A DNA stretch of 64,000 nt from Sipunculus nudus. Its lineage: Eukaryota; Annelida; Sipuncula; Golfingiida; Sipunculidae. The stretch is from positions 67,361,917 through 67,425,916 of the forward strand of contig CM049319.1 in assembly GCA_026874595.1 (NCBI GenBank), in the 5' to 3' direction. The notes beneath the pieces were generated by a model, which saw only the letters and a program-made list of their open reading frames with translations, was not told where the DNA came from and did no database searches. Each line of letters starts with the position of its first letter. The first letter of the stretch is position 1. This document shows positions 44,129-55,832 of the stretch, piece by piece. The translations under genes were made by a program, and so were the position numbers.

Positions 44129-44908
44129 ACTGAACCTAATACCAACAGATCACGTAATCGTGACCAGCATAAATTTTGTTACGGAAATAAAAAAAAAAAG
44201 ATTCCGCAACACTAGACAACATGAAATATCTTGGGGAATGAATAAAAAAGTCAGTGATTTTTTTTGTTAACAAATAATAATAATTTATTCTTGGAACAAT
44301 TCTTACAATACATTAAATCAATACAATTGAACAGTATAACATTAATAAAAATGTACAGTACTAGAGTGTCCGTATCCCAGGCATTGATTTCTGGATACCA
44401 CCACTGTCACAGCTTAGTCCTTTAACACAAATAATCCAGATGAACAGTTCATGTAAATCTTCTGAGAGAATAGTCCGATTTAATCTCGAAAACAATCTGT
44501 TGTAATCCAAAAGTGAAGTTCTGGTTATAATCCCAAAGGCAAACCGAAAACAATCCGTATATAAAGTCTGTATAAAATCCGTAGAAGATCTGTAAGTTCT
44601 GCATTCATCGGAAAGGTCCCAAAAAACACTGACGAGAAAATCATACTCTTCCGTGTCCGCTGGAATTTTTCTCTCTGCCGGCTCTTAACACAGACACTAT
44701 TTATAGCCAAGAAACTTCCATTTATACGAACATTCCAAACACAACAATACACGCGCACCCATAGCGTATGAACAGACCCGGAAATTTTAGACTAAACCGA
44801 GCGCTGTGTCTCTAAAAGCCAGGGTTCAAGGTTCCCATTGCAAGGCCCAGGGCTTGAGCTTAACACGAATCAGAACGCCAGGCGCATAATAAACAGATAC
44901 ATGTAACA
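44125..44908 (-). repeat. Solo LTR of the Gmr1-like family, minus strand
   Basis: Reverse complement of the solo-LTR pattern: TGTTACATGTATC ... TATAAATAG ... CCAGCGGACACGGAAGAG ... GTGGTGGTATCCAG ... AAGAATAAAT ... TTCAGTAACA. It differs considerably from the other solo LTRs, so it is a different subfamily or older. Confidence 0.88.
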
Positions 44909-44937
44909 CTATAAAACGATACACGTAATAATAATAG

Positions 44938-44940
<3 letters not shown>

Positions 44941-44985
<45 letters not shown>
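44941..44985. repeat. (TA)n microsatellite
   Basis: Uninterrupted TA run between the solo LTR and the next dispersed repeat. Confidence 0.98.
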
Positions 44986-44988
<3 letters not shown>

Positions 44989-45049
44989 AATATATACATA
45001 TCTGTTTCTTTATACATAAGTTATTGATTCCGCCAGGATGATATGCGTT

Positions 45050-45260
45050 TATTCCCGTTCGTGTGTTAGTGTATGATAACTCATGTGTATGGATCTCATG
45101 AAATGTTCAGGGCATATTGGGAATGGGCCAATGAAGAATCGTTTAGATTTTGGTGAGGATCTGGCACATGAGCCGGATCTATGAACTTTATCAAGGAACA
45201 TTCACAAATGTTCAGCCATATACTTAACGAACTTGGGAATATGGTCCGAATAATTGAATG
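45050..45260. repeat. Microsatellite-linked dispersed repeat, copy 2
   Basis: Contains CATGAAATGTTCAGGGCATATTGGGAATGGGCCAATGAAGAATCG, GAGCCGGATCTA, TCAAGGAACATTCACAAATGTTCAG and GGGAATATGG. It follows the (TA)n tract at 44941-44985. Confidence 0.8.
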
Positions 45261-46996
45261 TTTATTTTAATTGAACAATTGTTTGAATATAAAATTCAAA
45301 GCTTAATTGAACAAATGTAATTTTAAGACCTTAAATCATTATTCATTCCTACTATCCATGTCACTAGTAAAAATAAATGTTGCATGAATAGCTAGACCGC
45401 CTTATAAAACCTAGATTGGATGAAACAAAACTCATTGTACTCAGAGGGAAAGACTTCTCCATATAAGATATAAAATTTATCAAATACGGTTGTCAATTTA
45501 GATAACTGAATGACATACGCTTTGCCATATAAGCCATATAACTATTTATTTAATTAAAGATATAAAATAAGCCAGCTGTTTATAATTCCCATCGATGATT
45601 TCATTCCGATTCCGTTAGAAAAGAAGCTGAGACAGGGTATTTAAGACCAGCATACCTTGGGCTGAAACCTAGACTTCCAGGTTCAAACGCTTTAAGAAAA
45701 GTGTTCTGTTGCTTGCCCGGCTTACCGGTAGTTCTAAAGAAAATTTGGACATCTGCTTCATGAACTAAATGAGACATTTTGGGCATTGGAATTTGTATTT
45801 AATTTTGCACAGTGCCGTAACCATAACGATTAGATAGGATTTTATATAACTACAAAGAACATCAGAATTGGCGCTGCTTTATATGAGCAGGAATAATGCA
45901 ATACATCAACCTCCGCAATAATTGACTTCACCTGGCCACGGGGCTTGATGGATCAAGGCTCTTTATGGCCTTGATACATCCCGAGAGAAATAAGAAACCT
46001 GAACAAAGATGTCGTACTTTAGGATAATCACATCTGGCCAATTCCCAACAGCTCTCGACTTAACGTCTCAAAGTAGGCAACGCACATATGAACGGAGACT
46101 GATGAATGCGGACGCTCGGCCCACCCACGGCTGGTACGACATAACTGTGCGACGGGTTATGACGCCACGGAGACCTAGTTATCTTTCACCTATAAAGTAC
46201 TTGTTTCCAGCGTTACTGCCCTAGACAATGTGTTCCTATAACATGCGCTGTCGTTGAGCCGACTGAGAACAGAAAATAATAATCGCAGTATCCTGATTTA
46301 TAGGCAATCTAGATTGACGTATACCTGTTTATTACCTACGAGATTGTCCACAAAGCCCAAACGTAATACATTTCTTTTGACAACTTCATACCCTGCATGG
46401 CGGAGGGTTATATGTCAAAGATGCATGGGAACTGCGGAAAGATATTTGGCCACTACGCAGCATTTGCAAAAGAAGTGCCGGGCCAACTTATATATCGTGC
46501 TGATAAACATCTCTCCCTTGCCGATTTCACAGTCAACCCCGCCGCCAGTTCATTGTCTTGTTCGAAAACATTTACAGACCATTTCATTACCTTGTCCCTA
46601 CTCTCCTTGGCGGTAATTCTTCCCAATATGTTTTATATTTTGAAATTGCTGGTGGCTTAACTAAATATTTGAGTAACGACAATGCATTAGAAAAATAAAG
46701 TCCCAAAGGAAGATTCTAATTTGAATTTTAAGGCTTTATTAATTTATGACTGTGATGATTTGGGTGAGACCGGTTCAGCCATGAATGATCCACATGTATA
46801 AGGACATGGTGGAAATGAATATTAATTTACCTGGCGTCAGTAAATAAAAAACCGTGTTCATGGATAACCTGTTATTACACAAGGCGGCTTAAATGGACCC
46901 TAATCATTAAATATTAGATATATTTAATATCATTTGATGTAAAATAAGTCATATGACTGAAATTATGCAGCGAAGGACGATGTTTGATATGATATT
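45261..46996. other. No confident gene
   Basis: Overlapping plus-strand frames of 120 and 87 codons (46254-46616 and 46397-46660) and a 61-codon minus frame (45601-45786) show no recognisable domains. Nothing supports them as exons. Confidence 0.4.
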
Positions 46997-47811
46997 TGTC
47001 ACAGGTGCCCTTTTATTGTGTGCAGCGGTTCTTCAGATGATTGATTTATTGTGCACACGGATGTTCCATTTGTTGTTGGCATTTTGTTTGTGTGCCACGC
47101 GTAGCTCGTGTTGAAGCGGCCTCGCCTGGCCGGATGTTGCAGGCTCGGTTTAATCCGCATTGGTTGAACCCTAGATACACAGCGTTCTTTGTTCAGGTGT
47201 GTTCTTTGAACGTGTGTACTGTGTTAGATTCTTAAGAATGTTCGAACAATGGAAGGTTCTTGGCTGGAGGTGAAAAGTTATAAATAGGGGGCTGTGTATT
47301 AGAGCCGAGAGAGAGGTGAGAGAATATTCCAGCGGACACAGAAGCGTGTATGTCAGTTTGTGGGACCTATTCCGATAAGTGCGGCAATATAGATTTTCTT
47401 CAGATTTTCTTCTGGATTTTGTGACGAATCTTATTTGGTCTTCAGTTTACTTTCTGGATTGTTACAAGAGCTTTACATTGGAGCGAGAGAATGTGTGAAC
47501 TTTTGCTCCGGCTTATACATTTTAAAGGACTTATCGCTGTGGCAGTGGTGGTATCCAGGTACTGTGCACTTTGTTTATTTTACTGTGTGATTGTATTGGT
47601 TTGTTGTTATACTGCTGTTATACTGTGTAATTGTATTGATTTAGTGTATTGTAATGTAAGGGTTCTTTTAAGAATAAATGATATGGATTTGTTTACAAAA
47701 AAAGCACTGACTTTCTTTATTCATTCCCCTAGACATTTCATGCTGCCTAGCGTTACAGAAAGTTTATGGTCATCGCGCATACGTGATCTGTTGATATTAG
47801 GTTCCGTAACA
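46997..47811 (+). repeat. Solo LTR of the Gmr1-like family
   Basis: Runs from TGTCACAGGTGCCCTTTTATTGTGTG to GGTTCCGTAACA, with TATAAATAGGGGGCTG (about 47280), CCAGCGGACACAG, GGTGGTATCCAGGTACTGTGC and AAGAATAAATGA. The flanks ATATT and ATATG agree at four of five bases and are the likely target duplication. Closest to the LTR pieces of copy B. Confidence 0.9.
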
Positions 47812-48246
47812 ATATGTATAAGTTCCCCACCGCTTTATTTTCATTCATATTTGTCATTTTTGTAAGGTTATCTCTAAAAATATTAACTAAATTCACCCGA
47901 TAACGGAGTTTACTATACATTATAGTTTCATTCTGCCCCTTGCACCAATCCATCCACCAACACCCACACCCACCCACCCCCATATACACACATACATACA
48001 CACACTTGCAGTTGTTATACCTTAAACCTTCCAAATTATTTAACTGTATTTTCTCGTAGAAAATCTGAGAACAATCTAATTATTTATATATAATCACATT
48101 TGTTTGTGATGTCTCTAATGACCAGTTGAACAGTTTTATATAGCACCATAAAGGTCTCGAATAACACCTGTAGGGCCAACCTCTGTCTAGCAAATAATTT
48201 TGTTCTGTATCAAAAAATGGATAATAACTTTAATACTTTTTTCCTT
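47812..48246. other. No gene seen
   Basis: Includes a C/A-rich stretch (CACCCACACCCACCC, about 47958-48004). Confidence 0.5.
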
Positions 48247-48338
48247 TTAATGGAGCTTTATTTCGTTAAACATACAAGTAAAGCTAAATAAAACAATAAT
48301 AATAATAATAATAATAATCAACAAAACAATTACAGTGA

Positions 48339-48371
<33 letters not shown>

Positions 48372-48516
48372 CACCACCACCACAACAACAGTAAAATAAC
48401 AATAAAAATAATAATGATGATAATAATAATAAGAAGAAAAAGAGGCAGAAGAAAGAGAAGTAGATCACGAAGAAGAAGATGATGATGAAAAAGGAAGAAG
48501 AAGGATAATTGTGCAT
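48247..48516. repeat. AAT/AAG-rich low-complexity tract
   Basis: (AAT)n blocks pass into a purine-only AAG/GAA stretch. The 89-codon minus-strand frame through it encodes only poly-Tyr, Phe and Leu runs and is an artefact. Confidence 0.9.
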
Positions 48517-48779
48517 TTAATTACAGGTGTTTGGACTATATATCAAATGGAGTCCTCTAACTAGTGTTTCTGAGAGCGTCAATATACAGCCAATGACTGA
48601 TGGTTAAAGGGAAGCCTTTGTCTGTAATAAGAATTGCCCTCGTTCATCAGTGTATGACTCACAGTGAACTTTCGCTCTAACAGTTAATAACCGTGGAGTA
48701 ATAATTGATTTATGACAATATAAATGACCATGTACCCGGGCGGGTTTTTAGAAGACCGTCCATAATATTTTAGCTTCCG

Positions 48780-49050
48780 TACGTGTGTGTGTCTCTCTCT
48801 CTCAGTAGACCGGTGTGCCGATAAGATTATCTTGAACTATTCAGAACCTGAATTATTAGCCAGATACAAATCAGAACCTGACCCAAGGATATTTTCAGGA
48901 CACCTCGGGAACGGGCCAATGAAGAATCGGTAGGATTTTTGTGCGAGTCCGGCTTATGATCCGGATCAAAGAAGGACATAAAGGAATATTCACATTTATG
49001 CAATCATATATATTTTTCCTGATTGGAATGAGAATATGGGCCAATAAGTG
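48780..49050. repeat. Microsatellite-linked dispersed repeat, copy 3
   Basis: GTGTGTGTGTCTCTCTCTC is followed by ATATTTTCAGGACACCTCGG, GAACGGGCCAATGAAGAATCGG, GATCCGGATC and GGAATATTCACA, parallel to copies 1, 2 and 4. Confidence 0.8.
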
Positions 49051-49423
49051 AGTAAAGACACAAGTTGTGGAGTATCCCACATTAAGAACCGCCCATATGG
49101 TGGAGGCCTGCATTCCTGAGAATACATATTTCTAGATTCAACTAATTTTACTAATTCAAAATGCAACATAAATTATATGCGCCCGAAGTCGAATGCATGC
49201 CAGAATATACGTATATAGACAAATTAGGTACAAATTGAGCATACGTAATTAGGTTAACTATTATTAAAATGGTTATTTACAAGAACCAATCTTCTTCGTT
49301 GGATTAAAGAAATTTTGGTTATATATGACTGCTTCTAGACGCCTGAGAGATCAGAAGATTTAATAATTAAGAAAACCAGAGGAAAGGGTTATCAGAAATC
49401 GATTTCAAACAAACATTCCAACA

Positions 49424-49429
<6 letters not shown>
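49051..49429. other. No gene seen
   Basis: AT-rich sequence up to the AT tract at 49430-49465. Confidence 0.5.

Positions 49430-49465
<36 letters not shown>
49430..49465. repeat. (AT)n microsatellite next to copy B
   Basis: It directly abuts TGTTACAGG of the LTR. AT-rich ATATACATATATATAT also follows the element's right end. Confidence 0.97.
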
Positions 49466-49469
<4 letters not shown>

Positions 49470-49519
49470 ACAGGTGCCCTTTTTATTGTGTGACACGGGC
49501 GTAACTCGTTTTGTAGATG

Positions 49520-50400
49520 GTAGATGGTAGGCAAGCCCAATCAGAATCCTCCCACTTAGGCCTATTCCTGCTTTCGAGGAACCATTCAGTACGATTATTG
49601 TCGATTGTGTTGGACCACTGCCCAAAACAAGATCTGGACATGAATACTTGCTGAAAATTATGTGCGCATCTACCAGGTTCCCTGAGACAATACCATTGCG
49701 CAAGGTTAGTGCCACGGGTGTTGCCAAAGCTTTGACCACGTTTTTTCAACGTTTGGATTACCAAAATCCGTCCAGTCTGACCAAGGGTCTAATGTTAAGT
49801 CTGGCTTATTACACAAGTTATGCTTGAGCTAGGTATAAAACAGTACAGCTCTTCACCATACCATGCTGAAGGTCAGGGCGCCCTCGAGCGTTTTCACCAA
49901 ACATTAAAAGACATGATTAGGACCTTTTTCTGTGATACACAGAAAGACTGGGACGAAGGAATCCACCAATTGCTGTTTGCTGTCAGAGAATCATTTCAAG
50001 AGTCCTTGGGTTTCAGTCCCTTTGAACTAGTTTTCGGACATGGACCGCGAACTGAACCTCCATTGAAACTGCTTAAAGAAAAACTCTTGTGTGAAAATCC
50101 TGATTCTCTTAGTTTACTCTTAGTATGTCTAAGACTTTCGCACTAAACTACACAATGCTTGGGAGATTGCAAAGTCAAATCTAAAATCTGCACAAAGTAA
50201 AATAAAAACAAAGTATGACAAGCACATTGTTAGTAGAACGTTTGAGCCTGGTGAAAAGGTCCTTGCCTTACTTCCCATCCCTGGCAGACCTCTGCAAGCT
50301 AGGTTGTTTGGTCCTTACATTGTTGACAAGAAAGCCATTGATTTAAATTTCATACTGTTGACACCAGATAGACGTAAGAAGAAACAACTGTGCCACGTTA
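49520..50400 (+). pseudogene. Copy B integrase
   Basis: The first frame has TIIVDCVGPLPKTRSGHEYLL. It is lost near 49740 at a T run, so the second Asp block lies in another frame. The third block AEGQGALERFHQTLKDMI (49870-49915) and ESFQESLGFSPFELVFGHG follow. After another break near 50145 the C-terminal part reads FGPYIVDKKAIDLNFILLTP and KKKQLCHVSLLKPYD, the usual end of a gypsy integrase. Confidence 0.88.
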
Positions 50401-50774
50401 GCTTGTTGAAACCATATGACAGAAATAGCACATCAGATGTTGTACATAATGTTATTGCTGTAAATTGTGTAAACACTGACCCTGACCCAGTTAAAGTAGA
50501 TACTGATTGTAAGTATGATGTAGACATTCAGTGTGGTACAGTACCATTGAAAAACTCAGATGTGCTTAAAACCCCGGATACCAAACTGTCAATCCTTTCC
50601 GCACAACAAGAACAAGACCTCAAGAACCTGCTGCGGAATAATGAACATCTGTTTAGTGACATTCCAACGCGAACTAACATGCTATGCCATGATATTGGCG
50701 AGGCAAGTGCAGTCAAGCAGCATCCTTATAAACTGAACCCAGAAAAGCAAAAGTATCTACAGGATGGGATTTAA
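50400..50774 (+). pseudogene. Copy B integrase-RT linker and RT N-terminus
   Basis: The frame that carries the integrase end continues through an acidic linker with VNTDPDPVKVDTDCKYDVD. It enters the start of the RT region, LLRNNEHLFSDIPTRTNMLCHDI, without interruption. This is direct evidence for the integrase-RT order. It ends at an in-frame TAA (50772-50774). Confidence 0.9.
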
Positions 50775-51375
50775 TATTTGCTGGACAATGATTTTATTGA
50801 GCCTAGTAACATTAACTGGAGTTCACCGTGTATTCTTGTGCCAAAACCTGATGGAAGTTACCGTATGTGCACAGATTATCGAAAACTGAACTCTGTCACC
50901 AAGACTGACACCTTCCCGATTTCGAGGATCGATGATTGTATTGATTTAGTCGGTGGCTCCAGATATGTCTCCAAGTTTGACTTGCTAAAAGAATCCTGGC
51001 AAGTTCCGCTGACGGAACAAGCGAAAGAAGTGTCCGCATTTGTGACGCCGCAAGGACTGTACCAGTATAAGGTTATGCCGTTTGACATGAAGAACTCGCC
51101 AGCTACGTTCAAGCGCCTCATCCATATTGTTGTCAAGGACATTCATGGCTGCGACGCATATATTGATGACCTCATCGTGTACAGCGACACCTGGGAAAAA
51201 CATCTGCAAATTCTTAACGACCTCTTCGAAAGACTCGGTGAAGCACGTCTGACCATCAACTTAGTAAAATCTGAGTTATGTCATGTACACGTAACATATT
51301 TGGGTCATATTGTAGGGCAGGGTCAGGTAAAACCTGTTGATGCTAAGATAAGTGTTATTTCTGCATTTCCTAGAG
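50775..51375 (+). pseudogene. Copy B reverse transcriptase
   Basis: This continues in the same frame after the TAA. It shows CILVPKPDGSYRMCTDYRKL, VSKFDLLKESWQVPL, FVTPQGLYQYKVMPF and the catalytic YIDDLIVYSD (about 51160). It is cut at ISAFPR, where the internal deletion joins LTR sequence. The frame running on to 51611 past that point is LTR read as protein. Confidence 0.92.
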
Positions 51376-51921
51376 ACACAGCGATGTTTTTTCTAGATGA
51401 TTCCTTTAACGCGTGTTTACTGTGTGCTGTGTTTGATAAAGCGAGAGAGAGGTTAAAGAATTTTCCAGCGGACACAGACGTGTTAATGTCAGTTTGTGGG
51501 ACCTGTCCGATTTTCAGTAATTTCAGGGATTCTGCTATTACTAACTCTGTACAATTTAATGCTGCCTGCCTCAAGTTTACTTTCTGGATTGTTACAAGAG
51601 CTTTACATTGATCTGTTATTCTCCGAGAGTATCCAGGTGGTATCCAGGTACTGTGCACTTTGTTTATTAGGCTGTGTGATTATATACTGATTTGATGTTA
51701 TACTTTTATTGTACAGTGTAATTGCATTGATTGAATGTACTGTGGTGTTAGGGTTGTTTTAAGAATAAATTATAGTTATTTGTTAACAAAAAACACTGAC
51801 TTCTTTATTCATTCCCCTAGACATTTCACGCTGCCTAGTGTTACAGAATCTGATTTTTTATCTCCATTACAAAATTTGTGTTCATCACGCACACGTGATC
51901 TGTTTATATAAGGTTCCGTAA
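51376..51921 (+). repeat. 3' LTR remnant of copy B
   Basis: Contains CCAGCGGACACAGACGTG, GGTGGTATCCAGGTACTGTGC, AAGAATAAATTATAG and CATTCCCCTAGACATTTCACGCTGCC, ending GGTTCCGTAA. It lacks the first third of the LTR. Confidence 0.85.
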
Positions 51922-53904
51922 ATATACATATATATATCTCATGTAATCAGACAACAAAACAATAACTTCTACCGCTACCTAAACTAAGGACAACAGTAAT
52001 GATATTATCGATTATTATGATCATTATTCCCGTAGCAAAATATGTTTGATAAGTTATCTTTCTGTGAAGATAAGAATTACATAATGAACATCATATTTAT
52101 TATACATTATTATATTCATTATTACAATTACAAAATAAACGAGTCATCCAGGTTTGTACATAAACTTACGTGAAAATTAATCCGTCATTTAACTACTGTC
52201 TTTTGTGGTCACTAAATATTGCAAGCATACTGCAGCTTTCTATTATTTGAGTGGATGTAAATATTTTGTTAATATATCACGTCACATACTTAATGATTAA
52301 TTCAGTTAAAAATATCACTAAAATCAAATAAAAATCAACCATTTGTGAACAAAACCTAATCTCGCTGAAGCTACGATTCAATAAAAACACAAAAACTGTA
52401 ATACTCATCCAGAAAGAACCGGGCATACATGCAAGCAGAACTAATAAGATTCTCCATTAGATCGCGTTTGGGGCTCCCTCGTGACGCCCACCTAAGCCGG
52501 GTACACGTTATGGAATTAGCTGCGAAATATATTTCTTGTAACATTTTGGTTCATAAGCTTTCTTGAAGTTTCTTTGTTCTTTCACAGCTTCTTGAAGCCA
52601 GAAAACAGATATTGCGTGTCCGATGATGTGCCTTTCTTTCCTGAAATTAAGTTTGCTAAAACCCAAGAACATACCTTAACACCTTGCATGCAACATGTTG
52701 CGTGAAAATAAAATATTTTCTGCTTTTTTTAAACATGTTTCAGAATACTGGAAACATGAAACACTTTTCTACACACATATGCTAAATGTTGATAAAAATC
52801 AAGCTATGCGCAACAAAATTTAATTCCCTTGGGTTGCAGGTTTAATAACCTTTATCGAAGCTTTAGTTAGGACCCCAAAGAACATTGTTGAACATTCCAG
52901 AAGGAACCACACATTAATATGCTACTGAAGCCTTATAGTGTTCTCCACATTGGCAGAGCTAAAGAACTTTCAAAGGTGTATACATGTTTAACCAATCTTT
53001 CATTAGAATTCTGTTCCACGTAACTTAGTAGGTCCCTATGTTCATGCAACTAAGCAGCAAAAATAACGCTTCACAATGGCCTTGTTACTTGCAGACTATC
53101 CCAGCTCCATCACCGATCAAACGTCAGACCCCGGAAAAAAAGAAGCCCTGGTCAAAATGTTCTGTGCACAACCCCAAATCCACCGAATTTAATCATCTTC
53201 TTCATTCCCACAATACATTATGGAATGACCATTCCGATTATGCGAAAGTAATGTTTGCTCACTTGCAAACACTTTGTTTATCATATTTGAACTTGAAATA
53301 AATCACACTGTTAACCAGCATCCATCAACACACTATATGCATACACTAAAGGCAATTCAGTGACTCAGAACACGCATACCAAATCCTAAATTATCTTAAT
53401 ATGAGATGCCGAAAGATTACTGGACACAATATGAAGAAAGTATAAGCATGCAGGGAGGCAGGAAGTGTGTGCTCTGAATTCTCTTCCAGGCCTTACGAAC
53501 TCGATAAGGCCGGGTCATTCTCCTGAGGAAATCAATTGAAAAGATTTATCTATGACATGAACCATGGAAATTTCATGATACAAAAAAAACCTCAATTAAG
53601 CATCCAAAAACGGGTTGTCAAGGGCAACCGTTCAAGGTCCAGAAGCTCTAAAGCTCTAGAATTGGTGATGAGTATTTATATGACCCCTTGGGTTCTTATT
53701 TATATTTGTATAAATTAAAAGAAATCGGCGTTCCAGAAACACCATATGGGAGGATTTTTTTCCCCCTTTTCATGTTTTCAGTCATAAGAGCTCAACAAAA
53801 TTTAAACTGGACCGTTCAGTGAAGATCTATGCATGAATATAGACTTTACTGCCGAAATAAGAGCCCTGTCACTCAGGTGGGATTTTTTAGATAGGTTTCC
53901 AAGA
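51922..53904. other. No confident gene
   Basis: AT-rich, with an 87-codon frame at 53038-53301 of no recognisable family. Confidence 0.45.
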
Positions 53905-54815
53905 AAGCGTGAACCTCCGCCAACTCGTGGTATCAAGACAGCAGCATACACAACGTACAAATAGACCGTAAACTCCCGAGCGATCCGTAATATGCTATAT
54001 CATACACAAAATAGTCAACCCTCAGAGACGTTAACCCCGTCCAGTGCGTGATATCCTTATAGTATAGCATTTACATAGGAGACAACCCCAAGAGACCGTG
54101 AACCTCCGCCAATCCGTGATATCCTGATAGCATAGCATATACAAAGTAGACAACTCCAAGAGACCATGAACCTCCGCCAATCCGTTATATGACAATAGTA
54201 TAGCTTATCATAGTAGACATCCGCCACAATCCGTTAACCTCCGCTGGTCGTTAAATGCCGGCAGTATATCATACACAAAGTAGAAACCCCACGGATACCC
54301 GAAATCCCAGCCAGTCCGTGAAATGCTGATAGTATAGCATATCTAAGTAGACACCATCCGCAAACCGTGAATCCCCGCCAATCCGGGTTATGCTGACAGT
54401 ATAGCATATACAAATTAGACAACCCCTAGAGACTATGAATTCTCGCTAGTCCGTTATATGAATCAAACTGAATGTAGACAATTTCCGGAGCCTGTGAACC
54501 GTTATATGAAGACAGTTTATATTAAACAATATAGACACCCCCCCCCCAAAAAAAAAACCGTGAACCTCCCCCAATCCGTTATATTCCTGCAGTATATCAT
54601 ACACAATATAGACTACCACAATATAGCGTGAACCTCCGCCAATCCATTATATGCTGACAGTATAGCATATACCAAGTAGACAACCCTAGAGCCCGGGAAC
54701 CTTCGCCTATCCATAAGATATCCTAACAGTATAACATACAAAAAATAGCCCCAACAGAACGTGAAACCCCACCAATTCGTTATATCCTGACAGTATAGCA
54801 TATGCAAAAGAGAAT
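53905..54815. repeat. 66-70-bp minisatellite, about 13 units
   Basis: Units carry CGTGAACCTCCGCCAATCCGTTATATNCTGACAGTATAGCATATACAAAGTAGACAACCC with many variants. Clear starts are at about 53911, 54100, 54165, 54234, 54365, 54570, 54630 and 54760. Near-22-codon periodicity produces minus-strand frames (CYCQH-like repeats) that are not supported as genes. Confidence 0.9.
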
Positions 54816-55780
54816 ATAATAAATCATTATATTTTGATTGCAAAATGTTTATCAGTAAATAAAGGTATGGCGAGAGAAACACCATGGACTTGATATGGTG
54901 TCCGTTATCTGCGCCTTTTAATGATATCTTGACAGTATAGCACATCAAAATAGAGACAGATATCGGCGTTACATTGAAAATTATCTGGAAAGATTACCTA
55001 ACACTTGAATAAGACCCACATACTGCCAATGTTCACCGATATCAACCGAAACTATCGATATGTGTCGCTTTATCATCCCGAGGCAACCTTAATGTGATTC
55101 CGATGGTTTCCCTATCCCCAAAAAGGTGATTTGTTTAGCATGTTCAAAGAGTTTTTCAGAAGTCCCTGCTTTCTTATCTTAAATTTTTACTTCTTTCCGA
55201 GATTTTGCGATGTTTCTTGATCACTCTCGATATGTTTTATGTAATGTCGGTGTCATATCCGGATAAATGGGGGAGAAACCCGACCCTGTTCCCATCTTCA
55301 CGTTTCACACTTCACACCCCGCGATTTCTTTAACTAGGAAAGTGTGGCATCCGTGATTTCCAAATATCCCTGAACCTTGGCAAGAGTCCCTTTTACATTG
55401 AAAATACTTGAAAAATTCAAACTTGATTAAAAAAAATGCATGGTTTACTTTTAGTTATCAAGATGATTATGTTAAACCAGGAGGAGTGGGGATGTATTTT
55501 GTAAACTGTACAGATTTGAACAAGAGACCTCAGCAAAATTCAAAGTCAAGTGAGAAAAATCAGTATGAAAATAGTATATTCAATATAATGCACGGAACAA
55601 AGTCGCTAATAAGAGGGGGCGCCACCTTGTCACACTCCCGAAGGAGATGGATGTCCAGGTTCATTTAAAGGGTAACCTAAACCGCCTGAAACTTAAACAT
55701 ACACTCCAAAAGATGATAAAGACATGAGTAAACAAACAATAAAATATATAAAAATACTCTTACATTTCCCTGGAGAGGTA
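54816..55780. other. No confident gene
   Basis: An 86-codon frame at 55408-55668 shows no recognisable domain. Confidence 0.45.
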
Positions 55781-55782
55781 TT

Positions 55783-55826
<44 letters not shown>
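55781..55826. repeat. (CA)n(TA)n microsatellite
   Basis: CA dinucleotides pass directly into TA dinucleotides. Confidence 0.97.

Positions 55827-55832
<6 letters not shown>

Larger units (their letters stand above)
49466..51921 (+). mobile_element. Damaged Gmr1-like Ty3/gypsy retrotransposon, copy B
   Basis: About 50 bases of 5' LTR (TGTTACAGGTGCCC...), then integrase, a linker and reverse transcriptase in plus orientation. The sequence then jumps at about 51375 from pol into the middle of an LTR that ends GGTTCCGTAA. Protease, gag, RNase H and much of both LTRs are deleted. The integrase-to-RT junction is continuous and matches copy A, so integrase-before-RT belongs to the family and is not a rearrangement of one copy. 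The element sits inside an AT microsatellite. Confidence 0.88.

Noticed and set aside
46254-46660. 120- and 87-codon frames as host genes
   Set aside because: No domain, no splice context, and they overlap each other in different frames.
48247-48516. 89-codon frame rich in Phe, Leu and Tyr as a membrane protein
   Set aside because: It is a translation of AAT/AAG low-complexity DNA.
51376-51611. C-terminal extension of the copy B RT frame
   Set aside because: Sequence beyond ISAFPR matches LTR, not RNase H; the frame is open by chance.
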